DNA of 64,000 nucleotides from JAIEPT01 sp038217425. GTDB taxonomy: Bacteria; Planctomycetota; Planctomycetia; Gemmatales; Gemmataceae. The translations under genes were made by a program, and so were the position numbers. Positions within the stretch are counted from its first letter, which is position 1. Each line of letters begins with the position of its first letter. The stretch is taken from NCBI GenBank assembly GCA_038217425.1, contig JBBQPM010000005.1:1-64000 (forward strand), read 5' to 3'. Below, in pieces: positions 1 to 8,284 of the stretch. The notes below the pieces were generated by a model, which was given only the letters and a program-made list of their open reading frames with translations, was not told the origin of the DNA and ran no database searches.

Positions 1-427
1 CGTACGGATTCGTCATGAACGGGTTCTGGTTGGTGTTGAAGCCGCCGTAGGGGTTTTGGCCGTATCCGTAGGGGCCGAAGTTGTTGTTGTAGGGCGTAAA
101 GTTGTTGAAGGGGCTCTGGAAGTTGTTGTTGGGGGTGTTGAAGTTGGTCTGGTACGGGACGTACGAATTATTGTTGCCGTAGTAGCTCGGCAGGCCGGCG
201 TTGCCGTTGGAATTGTTGACGGTCGGTTGGCCGTTGATGAAGCCGGGGAGCGTGGTGACGACGGGCTTTTGCAGATTGAGGCGGTAGGCGCCGGGAGCCG
301 GCACCGGTTGCGGCTTCTGCACCGGCTGCGGCTGCTGCACGGGACGGATTCCCTGCGCAGAAGCGTAGGACGAGAAGAGCGTTACGCCGCACAGGAGGGC
401 CGAGATCCGCAAACCGAGGCGTGTCAT
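1..427 (-). CDS. Asn/Tyr/Gln-rich secreted protein, C-terminus outside window
   Basis: An open frame starts at the ATG at 427 and runs off the left edge without a stop, giving 142 visible residues. The start MTRLGLRISALLCGVTLFSS followed by YASAQ is a clear Sec signal peptide, with cleavage probably after ASA. The mature part opens with Pro-Gln and Pro-Val repeats, then becomes a low-complexity stretch rich in Asn, Tyr, Gly, Pro and Phe (blocks such as NNNSYVPYQTNFNTPNNNF). It therefore looks like an extracytoplasmic, possibly surface or matrix protein. No enzyme motif is visible. The family is not recognised, and because the C-terminus is missing an anchor or binding domain could lie outside the window. 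Confidence 0.75.
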   Translation of the reverse strand, partial: MTRLGLRISALLCGVTLFSSYASAQGIRPVQQPQPVQKPQPVPAPGAYRLNLQKPVVTTLPGFINGQPTVNNSNGNAGLPSYYGNNNSYVPYQTNFNTPNNNFQSPFNNFTPYNNNFGPYGYGQNPYGGFNTNQNPFMTNPY

Positions 428-592
428 GAGGCACCGTGGTTGAAGGTGAGAAGTCGGCTTCCGTTGCCTTACCCTCAACTATAACGCGAGAATCCTGGCG
501 ACTTGCGCCGCCGGCGGCAAATTCTTTTGTGAAAATGCGATCGCTCGTTAAGTGCTACCGATTGGACGATGCAGCCAAGGGCTTCGCGCACA

Positions 593-3217
593 TTACTCTT
601 CGCCGACGGGAACTTTCGGGTCGCCCTTCTTCATGCGCGCGAGCTGCGTGCGGAAGTAGAGGTTCTCCGGTTCGATCTGCGTGCATTCCGTCATAATGCG
701 TACCGCTTCGGCTTGTTCGCCGGTCTGGAAAAGCGCCTCGGCGAGCGTGTCCATGTGCCCCGCCTGTTTGGGCGCCAACTCTACCGACCGGCGCGCATGC
801 TTCACGGCTGCGGGCAATTCGCGGTTGCAGCGGACCAAGAGCCAGGCGTAGTTGTTGTGGTACAGCGGACTATCGGGATACTCGTCAAGCACGTCCTTGT
901 GCGCCTTGGCCGGGCCGTGAAAGACGGCGTCGAGATCCTTGAGCCGCCCCTTGGCTTCGAAGAATGGCGTCAGGTAGATCACGCCGCGCGAATCGCCGGG
1001 CAATAAGACTTGCGACAATTGCACTTCTTTGAGCGCCTCGTCGAGCTTGCCTTTTTCGGCCAGCGCGCGGGCGCGCCAGACGTGCACGTTCGACGGCACC
1101 CACAGATACGCCTCCATGCGCCGATAGGTCAAGTTCGGGGTGCCGAGAACTTTGAGCATCATCTGCTCCATGGCGTCGGCGGCGACGGCGTATTCGCCGT
1201 GCTTGGCGGCCATGTACGCCAACCGGCGAAAAACGTCCGTGACGGAAAAACCATCGGCCACCGTGGACACGTCGCCCCGACGCGCGATGAGCCGATATTG
1301 CGCGATCGCGTCCTTGAAGAGTTCCGCGTCCTCCAAGGTCTCGGCAAACTGCTGGTGCAGAATCCACGAATCCATGGCAAAGAGCGACGCCTGCAGACGA
1401 CACTTGGCGCCCGTCGTCTGATCTCCCTTTTGTTCGTGCGCCAGAGCCTCGAAAAAATAGGTCGCGGGCGCGTCAACGTTCAATTGCCTCGCCTTCTTGA
1501 GCGTTTCCAGTGCCTTCTCCGTCTTCTTCTGGGACAGGTAGAGCCGGCCCAACTCCAAATTCACGCGTTCCTCCGGTCCCCTCTCCAGCTTCTGGACGAG
1601 GATTTTTTCCTGCCAATCGGCCAGGCCCCAGTGCTTCGCCGTGCGGCTGAGCGCGACCACGAACTCCCGCGGGTGATGCGTCGGCAGGACGGTTTCGGCA
1701 TACTCGAGCCACGCCTGCATGGCCGCCTTGTCCGCGGCCTTTCGGCCCAGGATCAAGTCGAGCTGCTCGAAAAGCTCGACGTACTTTCCCTTGCCCAGCT
1801 TCTTCTGCACGACGCCGGACCACTGGATCATTTCGTCGTCGTGCGTGTCGCCGTAGACGGCTTTCAAGATCTGTCGACCCAGATCGCCTTGCGCGCCCTG
1901 CCGGCCTTCCGCCTTGCGGTCATCTTGCAGCGGAAACGAGACGCCCTGCATTTCGCACAGGCGAATGGCGACCTTGACGGCGCGGGCCCTCTGATTGATC
2001 TCACGGCAAAGTTCGAGAAATTGCATGCTGACCGAATGGTCGTTCACCGTGTTTTTTTGGAGCTTGTCCAGAAACTCGTCGCGCTTGGCGTTGTCGCCCA
2101 GCGAGTTGAACTTGCGTGCGAGGAATGACAGGTACTCGGAAAAATCGCCCCCGCCCGCTTCCGGCGGCAGCTCCTCCGCGAGCTTGAACATCTCCTTGTA
2201 CTGGAGCCGCGCCGACCAGAGATCGAGCCAGCGGACGTTCAGACTCTTGGCGTAGACGTCGAGCGCTCGCTGGACCTCGCCGTTTAATAAGAGCTGCGTC
2301 GAGCCGGGAATGCTCTCGAGTTCGCCCGCGATCTTGTCAAATTCCTTGACGTTGCCCGCGAGCCGATGATACGCAGCCTTAAGGCCCGGGCGCTTAGGAT
2401 CGTCGCCGAAATCGAAGTCGGGCATCGGCTCCTCGACGTTGAGGTCGTCGAACTTGCCCGACAAGATCTTCCACGCCTTTGCTTCCTGCAGCAGGCTCAT
2501 CACCAGCTTCGGCTTCTTCACCTTCTCCAGCGACTGAATCACCTTGTCCTGCTGATCGAGATTTCGATGCACGTAAGCCAGCGCAAGCCAGGCGTTGGAA
2601 TACTGACCCGACTCGGCCAACCCGCGCAAACGCGGCAAAGTCTGGGCCGAGCGGTTGCGCAGATGCAGCAGCGTGGCGTACCAGTAAGGCCCCAGCGGGT
2701 GCCCGCCCAGGGCCGTCATTTCCAGGAACTCCTCGAGTTCGTCGAAACTCCCGTCGACGACGAGTTTCGTTTTCGTGGCGGCGATGACGTCCTGAATCTG
2801 GTCCCAGGACTTGGGTTCCTCGGCCAGGAGCCGACCTAAATTGCGGTAGCCCGGTCCCTTGAGTGCGAGGAACTTCCCGGCCACGCCGGCCTTATTGTCG
2901 TCGGTCGCCTGACGAAACTCTTTGATGAGTTCGACGATCTCCTTGGGCGTGTCGGGATACAGGCCGAGCTTGAACTTGTCGAGGATCTTGCGGGCCCGCT
3001 TGGCAGTTTCGAGGTCGGCGCTCTTGCTCGCCTTGGCGAGGGCGGCCTCCGCGGCGTGGCCCTGCTCCCAGAGATACTTCGAAGCCTGCTCGCGCTCCTG
3101 GAACGAGGCGTCGCCGAGCTTCTGCACCGCCTGTTCGATCTCCTGCGGCGTCGCCGGCTTGAGGGTTTGCTGCGGCAATGCGGTCAGCACGAAGAACAGG
3201 GCGGGCAGCGCGTTCAT
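593..3217 (-). CDS. secreted HEAT/TPR-repeat protein
   Basis: 874 residues. The first 17 (MNALPALFFVLTALPQQ) form a short signal peptide. Residues 25-75 are a helical module with the pattern LGDASFQEREQASKYL then AKRARKILDKF, which is common near the N-terminus of planctomycete secreted proteins. The rest is all-helical. From about residue 550 TPR-like repeats can be read, for example ELGRLYLSQKKTEKALETL and NNYAWLLVRCNRELPAAVKH. No catalytic motif is visible, so a scaffold or protein-binding role outside the cytoplasm is the best inference. It stands alone, followed after 165 bases by the Asn-rich secreted gene on the same strand. The start is supported by the signal peptide. Specific function unknown. 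Confidence 0.85.
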   Translation of the reverse strand: MNALPALFFVLTALPQQTLKPATPQEIEQAVQKLGDASFQEREQASKYLWEQGHAAEAALAKASKSADLETAKRARKILDKFKLGLYPDTPKEIVELIKEFRQATDDNKAGVAGKFLALKGPGYRNLGRLLAEEPKSWDQIQDVIAATKTKLVVDGSFDELEEFLEMTALGGHPLGPYWYATLLHLRNRSAQTLPRLRGLAESGQYSNAWLALAYVHRNLDQQDKVIQSLEKVKKPKLVMSLLQEAKAWKILSGKFDDLNVEEPMPDFDFGDDPKRPGLKAAYHRLAGNVKEFDKIAGELESIPGSTQLLLNGEVQRALDVYAKSLNVRWLDLWSARLQYKEMFKLAEELPPEAGGGDFSEYLSFLARKFNSLGDNAKRDEFLDKLQKNTVNDHSVSMQFLELCREINQRARAVKVAIRLCEMQGVSFPLQDDRKAEGRQGAQGDLGRQILKAVYGDTHDDEMIQWSGVVQKKLGKGKYVELFEQLDLILGRKAADKAAMQAWLEYAETVLPTHHPREFVVALSRTAKHWGLADWQEKILVQKLERGPEERVNLELGRLYLSQKKTEKALETLKKARQLNVDAPATYFFEALAHEQKGDQTTGAKCRLQASLFAMDSWILHQQFAETLEDAELFKDAIAQYRLIARRGDVSTVADGFSVTDVFRRLAYMAAKHGEYAVAADAMEQMMLKVLGTPNLTYRRMEAYLWVPSNVHVWRARALAEKGKLDEALKEVQLSQVLLPGDSRGVIYLTPFFEAKGRLKDLDAVFHGPAKAHKDVLDEYPDSPLYHNNYAWLLVRCNRELPAAVKHARRSVELAPKQAGHMDTLAEALFQTGEQAEAVRIMTECTQIEPENLYFRTQLARMKKGDPKVPVGEE

Positions 3218-3286
3218 GGTCTACCTCTTCCAAGGAGAGCTGATTCCGTCAAGCTAACCGATGCCGACCGCCCTCGCAAGGCGATC

Positions 3287-3430
3287 TCACCCTTCGATTG
3301 CGACCGAGGTCCAAGCCGGAGCGCCAGCGACGCGGCAAAGTCGAAACGCTCCTTCCGACCAAGCCAGCCATGCCGGATCCGCGGTGGCAATATCGAGCAA
3401 GACATTGGTGTCGAGGAGAAATCCGTTCAT
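3287..3430 (-). pseudogene. truncated VapC-like PIN-domain toxin remnant
   Basis: The ATG at 3430 opens MNGFLLDTNVLLDIATADP then AWLAWSE, the typical first strand and helix of a VapC PIN domain with the first catalytic Asp (LLDTNVLLD). The frame stops at TGA (3289-3287) after 47 residues, while PIN toxins normally have about 125-140. No continuation of the domain is readable in the other frames, so the acidic residues of the second half are gone and the protein cannot be an active nuclease. Its start overlaps the stop of the upstream antitoxin-like gene in ATGA, the usual toxin-antitoxin arrangement. Seen: truncation and overlap. Inferred: decay of a type II toxin. Confidence 0.7.
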
Positions 3431-3630
3431 GGATCACCACGGGTCAGGGACATCATCTCCGCGGTCGTCACGCCGGGTCGCGCGGCGCCTCGCGCACGTT
3501 CCAGCCAAGAATCGACGGAAACTTGCGGACCTCCTCTTCCACGCAACTGCTCCAGCCAAGCGGTAAGCTCCGCCAACTGCGGCGAGGCCAAACATTCAAT
3601 GGCCTTCTCGATTTCAGCGATGGTGTTCAT
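3427..3630 (-). CDS. small antitoxin-like protein
   Basis: 67 residues beginning MNTIAEIEKAIECLASPQLAEL, a pattern often seen in the antitoxins that accompany VapC toxins (helical N-terminal part, then a short charged tail with SWLERARGAA). The start at 3630 has an AAGGA ribosome site seven to eight bases upstream and lies 13 bases after the stop of the S1 gene, so it is probably transcribed with it. The stop overlaps the start of the truncated PIN gene by four bases. The antitoxin looks intact while its partner is broken. Assignment rests on length, pairing and sequence style, not on a recognised DNA-binding motif. Confidence 0.6.
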   Translation of the reverse strand: MNTIAEIEKAIECLASPQLAELTAWLEQLRGRGGPQVSVDSWLERARGAARPGVTTAEMMSLTRGDP

Positions 3631-3643
3631 TAAAGCAGTCCTT

Positions 3644-5137
3644 CTAAATTCCTCCCTCGTGCGGCGGGATCAACAAGCTGCTCCCGCCCACGCCGCCGCC
3701 TCGCAGCGGCGTCGCCCGCGGTTTCGCCGGCTTCACCGGTTCCTCCGGTTCGTCCTCTTCGTCTTCCGCGACCACATTCACCGGTTCCTCGATCGCTTGC
3801 CGGATCGACAGCGAAATTCGCCGAGCTTCGGGATCGACGCTCAGCACCTTGACGTTCACTTCCTGATCGGGCTTCACCACGTCGCTGATGCGCCAGACGC
3901 GCGTCTTCGAAAGCTCGGTGATGTGCACGAGCCCTTCGACCGCGGGTTCCAGTTCGACGAAGGCGCCGAACTCCATGAGCTTTGTGACCTTGCCGGTGAG
4001 GACGGTGCCGACCGCGTATTTGTCGGTAATGCCGTCCCAGGGGCTCGGTTCGAGCTGCTTGAGACTGAGCGAGACTTTGCGCGTTTCGGGATCGAGGCTT
4101 TGAATCGCGACGCGGATGGTTTGGCCGGGCTGGACGATCTTGGTCGGATCGTTGACGCGCTGCCAGCTCATTTGGCTGATCGGCAACAGTGCGTCGACGC
4201 CGCCCAGATCGACGAAGGCGCCGAACTCTTTGACGAGCCGGACCACGCCGGTGCGGATCTGCCCGACCGCGAGTTCCGTCCAGAGCTTCTCGCGCAGCAC
4301 GTCGCGTTCCTTCTCCAGCAGCGCCCGGCGACTGACGACGAGATTGCGCTGCTCGGGTTCCGCCTGCGTGACAATGCACAATAACTTCTGGTTGACGAAC
4401 TGGTTGGCATCCTCGACGCGGTAGAGATCGATCTGGCTGATGGGCATGAAGCCCTTGATGCCGTTGATATCGACGGCGAGGCCTCCCTTGTTGGTTTCGA
4501 GGACGCGTGCCTCGACCGTCATGCCGACGGAGACGGTCGACCAGTTGGCGACCACGGCCGAGCCCTTGCGCGACAGGATCAAACAGCCGTCGGCCGCGTC
4601 GTAGCCTTCGATGGTGACTTCGACTTCCATGCCGGGGACGGGCTTTTCGTCGCCGAACTGCTCGAGGGGGAGCACGCCCTGGCTGCGCCCGCCGGGGATT
4701 TCGATGAAGACGTCCTGACCGTGGATGGAGTGAATCTTGCCGATCTTCTTGCCCTGGGATCCCGGGGCTCCGGCGGCTTGCTGCACGCGGCGCGAGTTAT
4801 CGACGGCCAGGAGATCGTCCGCCGGCATCGCGCTCATGGCGGCATTGAGTTCCTGCTCGATCTCGGCGTCGAGATCGTCGAAGTTGTTGGACTTGTCGAA
4901 GCGGGCGATATCGACGAGCGAGGTATCCAGCGCGCGCACGCGGCGATCGGGGACGCCGCCGGGCCCGCTGGGCGGTTTGCGTTTGGGCTGCGGCCGAGCC
5001 GGCGGGGCGGGAGGCGCGGTAGCAGCAGCAGGCGCCGCCGCCACCGGGGGCGTGTCAACGGCAGCAGGTTCCGCGGCCGCGGGGGGCGCGTCGGGGGAGA
5101 CGGTCGGCGTTTCCGGCGTGGCTTGTGGCTCGCTCAT
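3644..5137 (-). CDS. rpsA: ribosomal protein S1-like, four S1 domains
   Basis: RNA-binding protein of 497 residues counting from the ATG at 5137. A TTG four codons upstream would also be open, but the ATG starts the natural MSEPQATPE sequence. Residues 1 to about 115 are Ala/Pro-rich and probably disordered. Four S1 (OB-fold) modules follow at about 132-195, 198-275, 290-360 and 375-448. The third and fourth carry the canonical KEFGAFVDLGGVDALLPISQ and MEFGAFVELEPAVEGLVHI signatures. E. coli S1 has six domains; four-domain forms with extra N-termini occur elsewhere. Expected role: mRNA binding during initiation on the 30S subunit. A -10-like TACAAT lies on this strand near 5186 without a convincing -35. 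The antitoxin-like gene follows directly. Confidence 0.9.
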   Translation of the reverse strand: MSEPQATPETPTVSPDAPPAAAEPAAVDTPPVAAAPAAATAPPAPPARPQPKRKPPSGPGGVPDRRVRALDTSLVDIARFDKSNNFDDLDAEIEQELNAAMSAMPADDLLAVDNSRRVQQAAGAPGSQGKKIGKIHSIHGQDVFIEIPGGRSQGVLPLEQFGDEKPVPGMEVEVTIEGYDAADGCLILSRKGSAVVANWSTVSVGMTVEARVLETNKGGLAVDINGIKGFMPISQIDLYRVEDANQFVNQKLLCIVTQAEPEQRNLVVSRRALLEKERDVLREKLWTELAVGQIRTGVVRLVKEFGAFVDLGGVDALLPISQMSWQRVNDPTKIVQPGQTIRVAIQSLDPETRKVSLSLKQLEPSPWDGITDKYAVGTVLTGKVTKLMEFGAFVELEPAVEGLVHITELSKTRVWRISDVVKPDQEVNVKVLSVDPEARRISLSIRQAIEEPVNVVAEDEEDEPEEPVKPAKPRATPLRGGGVGGSSLLIPPHEGGI

Positions 5138-5229
5138 GATGATTCGCAAGGAGAATGGTGTTCGTGGAATAAACCCATATTGTAGGAATCGGCCGAGCCG
5201 AGAATCGCAAAAAATTCCGACCGCAAAAT

Positions 5230-5258
5230 TTGCACAACCGGAATTCTCGGCCTACATT
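5230..5258 (+). promoter_or_regulatory. sigma-70-like promoter of the riboswitch RNA
   Basis: TTGCAC at 5230-5235 and TACATT at 5253-5258 are separated by exactly 17 bases. A transcript starting near 5265 would run into the cyclic-di-GMP-I aptamer about 45 bases later. It is divergent from the S1 gene. Read by eye, so the match could be chance, but spacing and position fit well. Confidence 0.5.
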
Positions 5259-5309
5259 CATTTGTCTCAGTCAGCTTTTGTGCCTGAGAAACGAGTCCGA
5301 CAGAGGTCG

Positions 5310-5425
5310 CACCCATGACCTCGATAAAGGCAAACCCGTCGTGAGGCGGGGACGCAAAGCTATGGGCTCTTAACCGACCGAGGGGGGTCGGATAAGGCTG
5401 CCAGGCTACCGAAAGGGATGGACGG
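5310..5425 (+). promoter_or_regulatory. cyclic-di-GMP-I (GEMM) riboswitch aptamer, orphan
   Basis: The conserved core of the GEMM-I aptamer is present in order: AAAGGCAAACC (5326-5336), a P2 hairpin closed by a GTGA (GNRA) tetraloop, GGACGCAAAGC (5350-5360), a P3 hairpin built on CCGAC/GTCGG, and the 3' block GGCTGCCAGGCTACCGA. The ligand-contact base corresponding to position 20 of the Vc2 aptamer reads as G, which favours c-di-GMP over cyclic AMP-GMP. A promoter lies upstream and a strong intrinsic terminator 25 bases downstream. No plus-strand gene follows within 650 bases; the next gene downstream is on the opposite strand. This makes it an orphan or stand-alone regulatory RNA here. Confidence 0.92.
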
Positions 5426-5448
5426 GACCCGTGCGTTAGCTTGGATGT

Positions 5449-5480
5449 CCCGGTCTTCGCAAGAAGACCGGGATCTTTTT
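5449..5480 (+). terminator. intrinsic terminator after the riboswitch
   Basis: A 10-bp perfect GC-rich stem (CCCGGTCTTC with GAAGACCGGG) with a GCAA tetraloop is followed by ATC and five T residues. It is the expected expression platform of a transcription-terminating riboswitch, or simply the end of a short RNA of about 215 bases. Confidence 0.88.
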
Positions 5481-5538
5481 GCGCGCCTACTTACCTCGGA
5501 ACTTCTCCGTGTTGCGGAGAAAGTGTTGTCGCAAATTT

Positions 5539-5597
5539 CGTAGGGCAAGCGGCTCGCTTGCCCACTTCGCAAAGGCAAGCGAGCCGCTTGCCCTACG
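5539..5597. repeat. 24-bp perfect inverted repeat
   Basis: Arms at 5539-5562 and 5574-5597 match over all 24 bases around an 11-base loop; the core reads TAGGGCAAGCGGCTCGCTTG. It ends 8 bases before the stop codon of the minus-strand membrane protein gene, so transcripts from either strand would form a very stable hairpin. It belongs to the set of long intergenic palindromes found across this window. Confidence 0.9.
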
Positions 5598-5605
5598 ATT
5601 GTGGC

Positions 5606-5992
5606 TCAGGCCACCTTGCGAAACACAAAATATACCGCCCCGCACAGGCAAAGCCCCGCCCACAGAAAATCGAGATTCAGCGATTCTTTGCGGACCGTGA
5701 CCAAAAAGCCAACGAACACCGTCAACGAAATCACTTCCTGCAAAATCTTGAGCTGCGCCAGCGTGTAGTTCCCCTGGTGTCCGATCCGGTTCGCTGGCAC
5801 CTGAAACACGTACTCCACGAATGCCACGCACCAGCTGACCAGCACCGCCCAGAACCAGGGCTTCTCCTTCAGCGATCCAAGATACTGAAGTACCGAAGAG
5901 GAATTCTCAACCCCGCCGAGATGCCCGTACCATGCCAGCGTCATGAAAATGTTCGAAAGCGTAAGTAACAGCACAGTGAGAACTAACGTCAC
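5606..5992 (-). CDS. DMT-superfamily small membrane protein (DUF486)
   Basis: 128 residues counting from a GTG at 5992, which has an AAAGGA ribosome site seven bases upstream and gives MTLVLTVLLLTLSNIFMTLA then WYGHL, the normal beginning of DUF486 proteins. An ATG at 6043 would add 17 residues, but it sits inside the predicted promoter (-10 at 6034-6039), so the GTG is preferred. Four membrane segments can be read (about residues 3-22, 42-62, 75-95 and 105-122). Members are short drug/metabolite-transporter-like proteins of unknown substrate. The gene is monocistronic, with a long inverted repeat just behind it. Family assignment is secure, function is not. Confidence 0.85.
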   Translation of the reverse strand: MTLVLTVLLLTLSNIFMTLAWYGHLGGVENSSSVLQYLGSLKEKPWFWAVLVSWCVAFVEYVFQVPANRIGHQGNYTLAQLKILQEVISLTVFVGFLVTVRKESLNLDFLWAGLCLCGAVYFVFRKVA

Positions 5993-6033
5993 GGCAGCGT
6001 CCTTTCTGAACCCGACTCCACTCCATTTCTTGC

Positions 6034-6063
6034 ATCGTACCATAACTCCGCCGTCCGAGTCAA
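6034..6063 (-). promoter_or_regulatory. sigma-70-like promoter of the DUF486 gene
   Basis: On the minus strand TTGACT (6063-6058) and TACGAT (6039-6034) are 18 bases apart. Transcription would begin near 6027 and leave about 35 bases of leader before the GTG at 5992. The promoter overlaps the alternative ATG, which argues against that start. Confidence 0.55.
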
Positions 6064-6160
6064 GAAAATAGTGTAAATTTGTTCAAATTGCGAGCGAGCA
6101 AACTATCTGGCGGGCATTCCCGTCGTAATTCAGTTCCGTAACGACTTTCGGGAGGCGTGC

Positions 6161-6693
6161 ATGAGAGCTTCAACGACTTGCTTTACCATTCTCGCTCTGA
6201 CGTTCGCAGGTTCTGTGATGACCGCTCAAGAGAAGCTGATGGAAACCGAAGTGCCGATTTTCCGACATTCGGATCGTTTGCCGAACGTCGTGCGTTTTCC
6301 GAACACGGACGCGATTCGTCGAGTGTTGCGCAGTCGCGCGGACCTGGTGGGGATGCTTGAACTCACGGATTTGACCGGGCTTCGTCGACTCGAGGCGGCG
6401 CTTGCCAAGGAGTTCGGCGTGCCTGAACTCGATTGGGGACAGCACATGATGGTGGTCTTCAGTCCCGGAAAAATCATTACTACGCCGGCGACGTATTCGA
6501 TCGCATCGTGCTGAACGCGGAGAAGACGCGCATGACGGTGAGTTGGAAAAAGACGCTGCCGCCGGGCGACCGGAACGTCGCGCTCAATTCGTTTCAGTTT
6601 CCCGTGCATGCGGTGCTGGTCGCCCGCTTCGCCGGCCCGTGCGACTTCGTCGACCCGCCGACGCAAGCGGTTCCGCTGCCGGTCGGGAAATAG
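6161..6693 (+). pseudogene. secreted protein gene split by a one-base frameshift
   Basis: The start at 6161 has a GGGAGG ribosome site and a signal peptide (MRASTTCFTILALTFAGSV then MTAQ). The first frame runs to 6514. Its sensible reading ends at about 6470 (WGQHMMVVFSPGK) and continues in the next frame as NHYYAGDVFDRIVLNAEKTR through FVDPPTQAVPLPVGK, stop at 6693. The join falls on a run of five A (6469-6473), where one more A would restore a single frame of about 177 residues. The joined C-terminal half has a beta-rich style loosely like PrcB C-terminal domains (weak inference). Either a recent indel, a sequencing error, or less likely slippage. Confidence 0.65.
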
Positions 6694-6824
6694 ACAGTGC
6701 CGCGTCGCTCGTTTTCAATTGGCTGACAGGAATACGCCTGGTTCGACGTGAAAATACTTCCCCCTTCCTGATCGCCGTTGAAGCGGATAAGATAATCGCT
6801 GGAAATCTTCCGGGAGGCCGACCG

Positions 6825-8117
6825 ATGCTCGACGTTTTCATGAAATCCACGCGCCGTGACTTTCTCCGCGTTGGCGCCCTCTCCGGCTTCGGCCTCTCTC
6901 TCGCCGGGCTCATGCAAGCGGATGCACCGCGCCGCAGCGCCGCTCGCGCCAAATCCGTCATCCTCGTCTATCTGGGCGGCGGGCTCTCGCATCACGATAG
7001 CTTCGATCTCAAACCTGACGCCCCAGAAGAAATTCGCGGCATCTATCGGCCCATCCAGTCCAACGTCGCCGGCACCCATGTCGGCAATCTTCTGCCCCGT
7101 TTCAGCCAGGTCATGGACAAGGTCGCCCTCGTCCGCTCCGGCGCCCACAACAACGATCACCACGAAACTGCGACCAACTGGGTCCTCTCCGGACGCTTCG
7201 GCTCCCCCTTCGGCGATTACCCGGCCATCGGCGCCGTCGTCGCGCAACAGCTCAGCTTTCGAGGCGTTCTCCCTCCCTACGTCTCCATCCCGCGCAATCC
7301 CTCCTTCACCTGGGAACTCGGCAAAAGCGCCTTCCTCGGCGGACGCTTCGAATCCTTCAAGACCGGCGATCCCAACCAGCCCGGCTTTCGCGTCCAGGAA
7401 GTCGCCCCCGCCGAGCAAGTCTCCCCCGCCTCCGCCCAGCGCCGCCAAAACCTGCGCCAGGCGATGGACCAACTCACCCGCAACATCCACGGCAACGATC
7501 AACTTCAGACCTACAACGAATTCCAGCAACGCGCCTCGTCGCTGCTCCTCTCGCCGACCGCACGCGCCGCGTTCTCCATCGAACAGGAACCCGACGCCCT
7601 CCGCGATCGCTATGGCCGAAATACCTTCGGACAAAGCTGCTTGCTCGCCCGGCGACTCGTCGAACGCGACGTCCGCTTCGTCACCATCAACTACGGCGGC
7701 TGGGACCATCACTCCCAAATCTGGAACGGCCTCAACCGCAAACTCCCCGAGCTCGACGCCGGCCTGCCGACGCTGCTCACTGACTTGCACGACCGCGGAT
7801 TGCTGCACGAGACGCTGGTGGTGATGATGGGGGAGTTCGGGCGCACGCCGCTGATTAACAAGGATTCGGGTCGGGACCACTGGGGCCCGGCGGCATCGCT
7901 GATCTTCGCCGGCGCCGGCGTCACCGGCGGCCTCGTTCTCGGCGCCACCGATCGGCAGGGCGCCCACGTCACGCGCCGGCCAGTGCGTCCCGCCGACGTC
8001 GCCTACACCATTTACGACGCGGTCGGAGTCGACCCGCATCGTTGGCTGCAGCACCCCGAAGGCCGGCCCATCGAGATCCTCGACCAAGGCGAACCGATCC
8101 GCGAACTCTGGGCGTGA
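6825..8117 (+). CDS. DUF1501 Tat-exported sulfatase-like protein
   Basis: 430 residues. The start at 6825 has GGGAGG eight bases upstream; the ATG at 6840 is in frame but lacks its own ribosome site. A twin-arginine signal (KSTRRDFLRVGALSGFGLSL) leads into the DUF1501 domain, with the family hallmarks VYLGGGLSHHDSFDLKPDAP, GAHNNDHHETATNW near residue 100, ITINYGGWDHH-type core and VVMMGEFGRTP near the C-terminus. DUF1501 proteins share the alkaline-phosphatase/sulfatase fold and in Planctomycetes usually sit beside a DUF1549/DUF1553 cytochrome gene. No such partner is present here. Substrate unknown; periplasmic location is inferred from the signal. Confidence 0.9.
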   Translation: MLDVFMKSTRRDFLRVGALSGFGLSLAGLMQADAPRRSAARAKSVILVYLGGGLSHHDSFDLKPDAPEEIRGIYRPIQSNVAGTHVGNLLPRFSQVMDKVALVRSGAHNNDHHETATNWVLSGRFGSPFGDYPAIGAVVAQQLSFRGVLPPYVSIPRNPSFTWELGKSAFLGGRFESFKTGDPNQPGFRVQEVAPAEQVSPASAQRRQNLRQAMDQLTRNIHGNDQLQTYNEFQQRASSLLLSPTARAAFSIEQEPDALRDRYGRNTFGQSCLLARRLVERDVRFVTINYGGWDHHSQIWNGLNRKLPELDAGLPTLLTDLHDRGLLHETLVVMMGEFGRTPLINKDSGRDHWGPAASLIFAGAGVTGGLVLGATDRQGAHVTRRPVRPADVAYTIYDAVGVDPHRWLQHPEGRPIEILDQGEPIRELWA

Positions 8118-8120
8118 TTT

Positions 8121-8150
8121 GGCGCGCGGGGGACGCAAATCCTCCCGTAC
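8121..8150. repeat. single copy of the GCGGGGGACG repeat arm
   Basis: The 30 bases after the DUF1501 gene resemble one arm of the inverted repeat at 33064-33180 (shared GGCGNGCGGGGGACG, then TCC-CCCGTAC with a few changes). It appears to be a degenerate half-copy of the same intergenic family. The rest of the gap to 8284 shows nothing recognisable. Confidence 0.5.
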
Positions 8151-8284
8151 TGGGCGCCACGGCGGAAACCGAAGACTTTCGAGCTTGCATCCTGCGAGCG
8201 CGCGGTAATGAGATGTCGACCTTGCCGCTCAAAGCAGACGCGCCGTTGAGCGTCGCTCGGTCGAGTTGCTTCCGCAGCGAAACT

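Noticed and set aside
5138..5606. tRNA, 6S RNA or SRP RNA in the large gap after the S1 gene.
   Set aside because: The structured RNA there matches the GEMM-I riboswitch; no acceptor stem or SRP motif is present.
6465..6480. Programmed -1 frameshift at the five-A run.
   Set aside because: There are only five A, no proper X-XXY-YYZ heptamer in frame and no obvious stimulatory hairpin just downstream. An indel is simpler.
6594..8138. A 514-codon open frame antisense to the DUF1501 gene.
   Set aside because: It is a codon-bias shadow; the sense frame has a Tat signal and family motifs.
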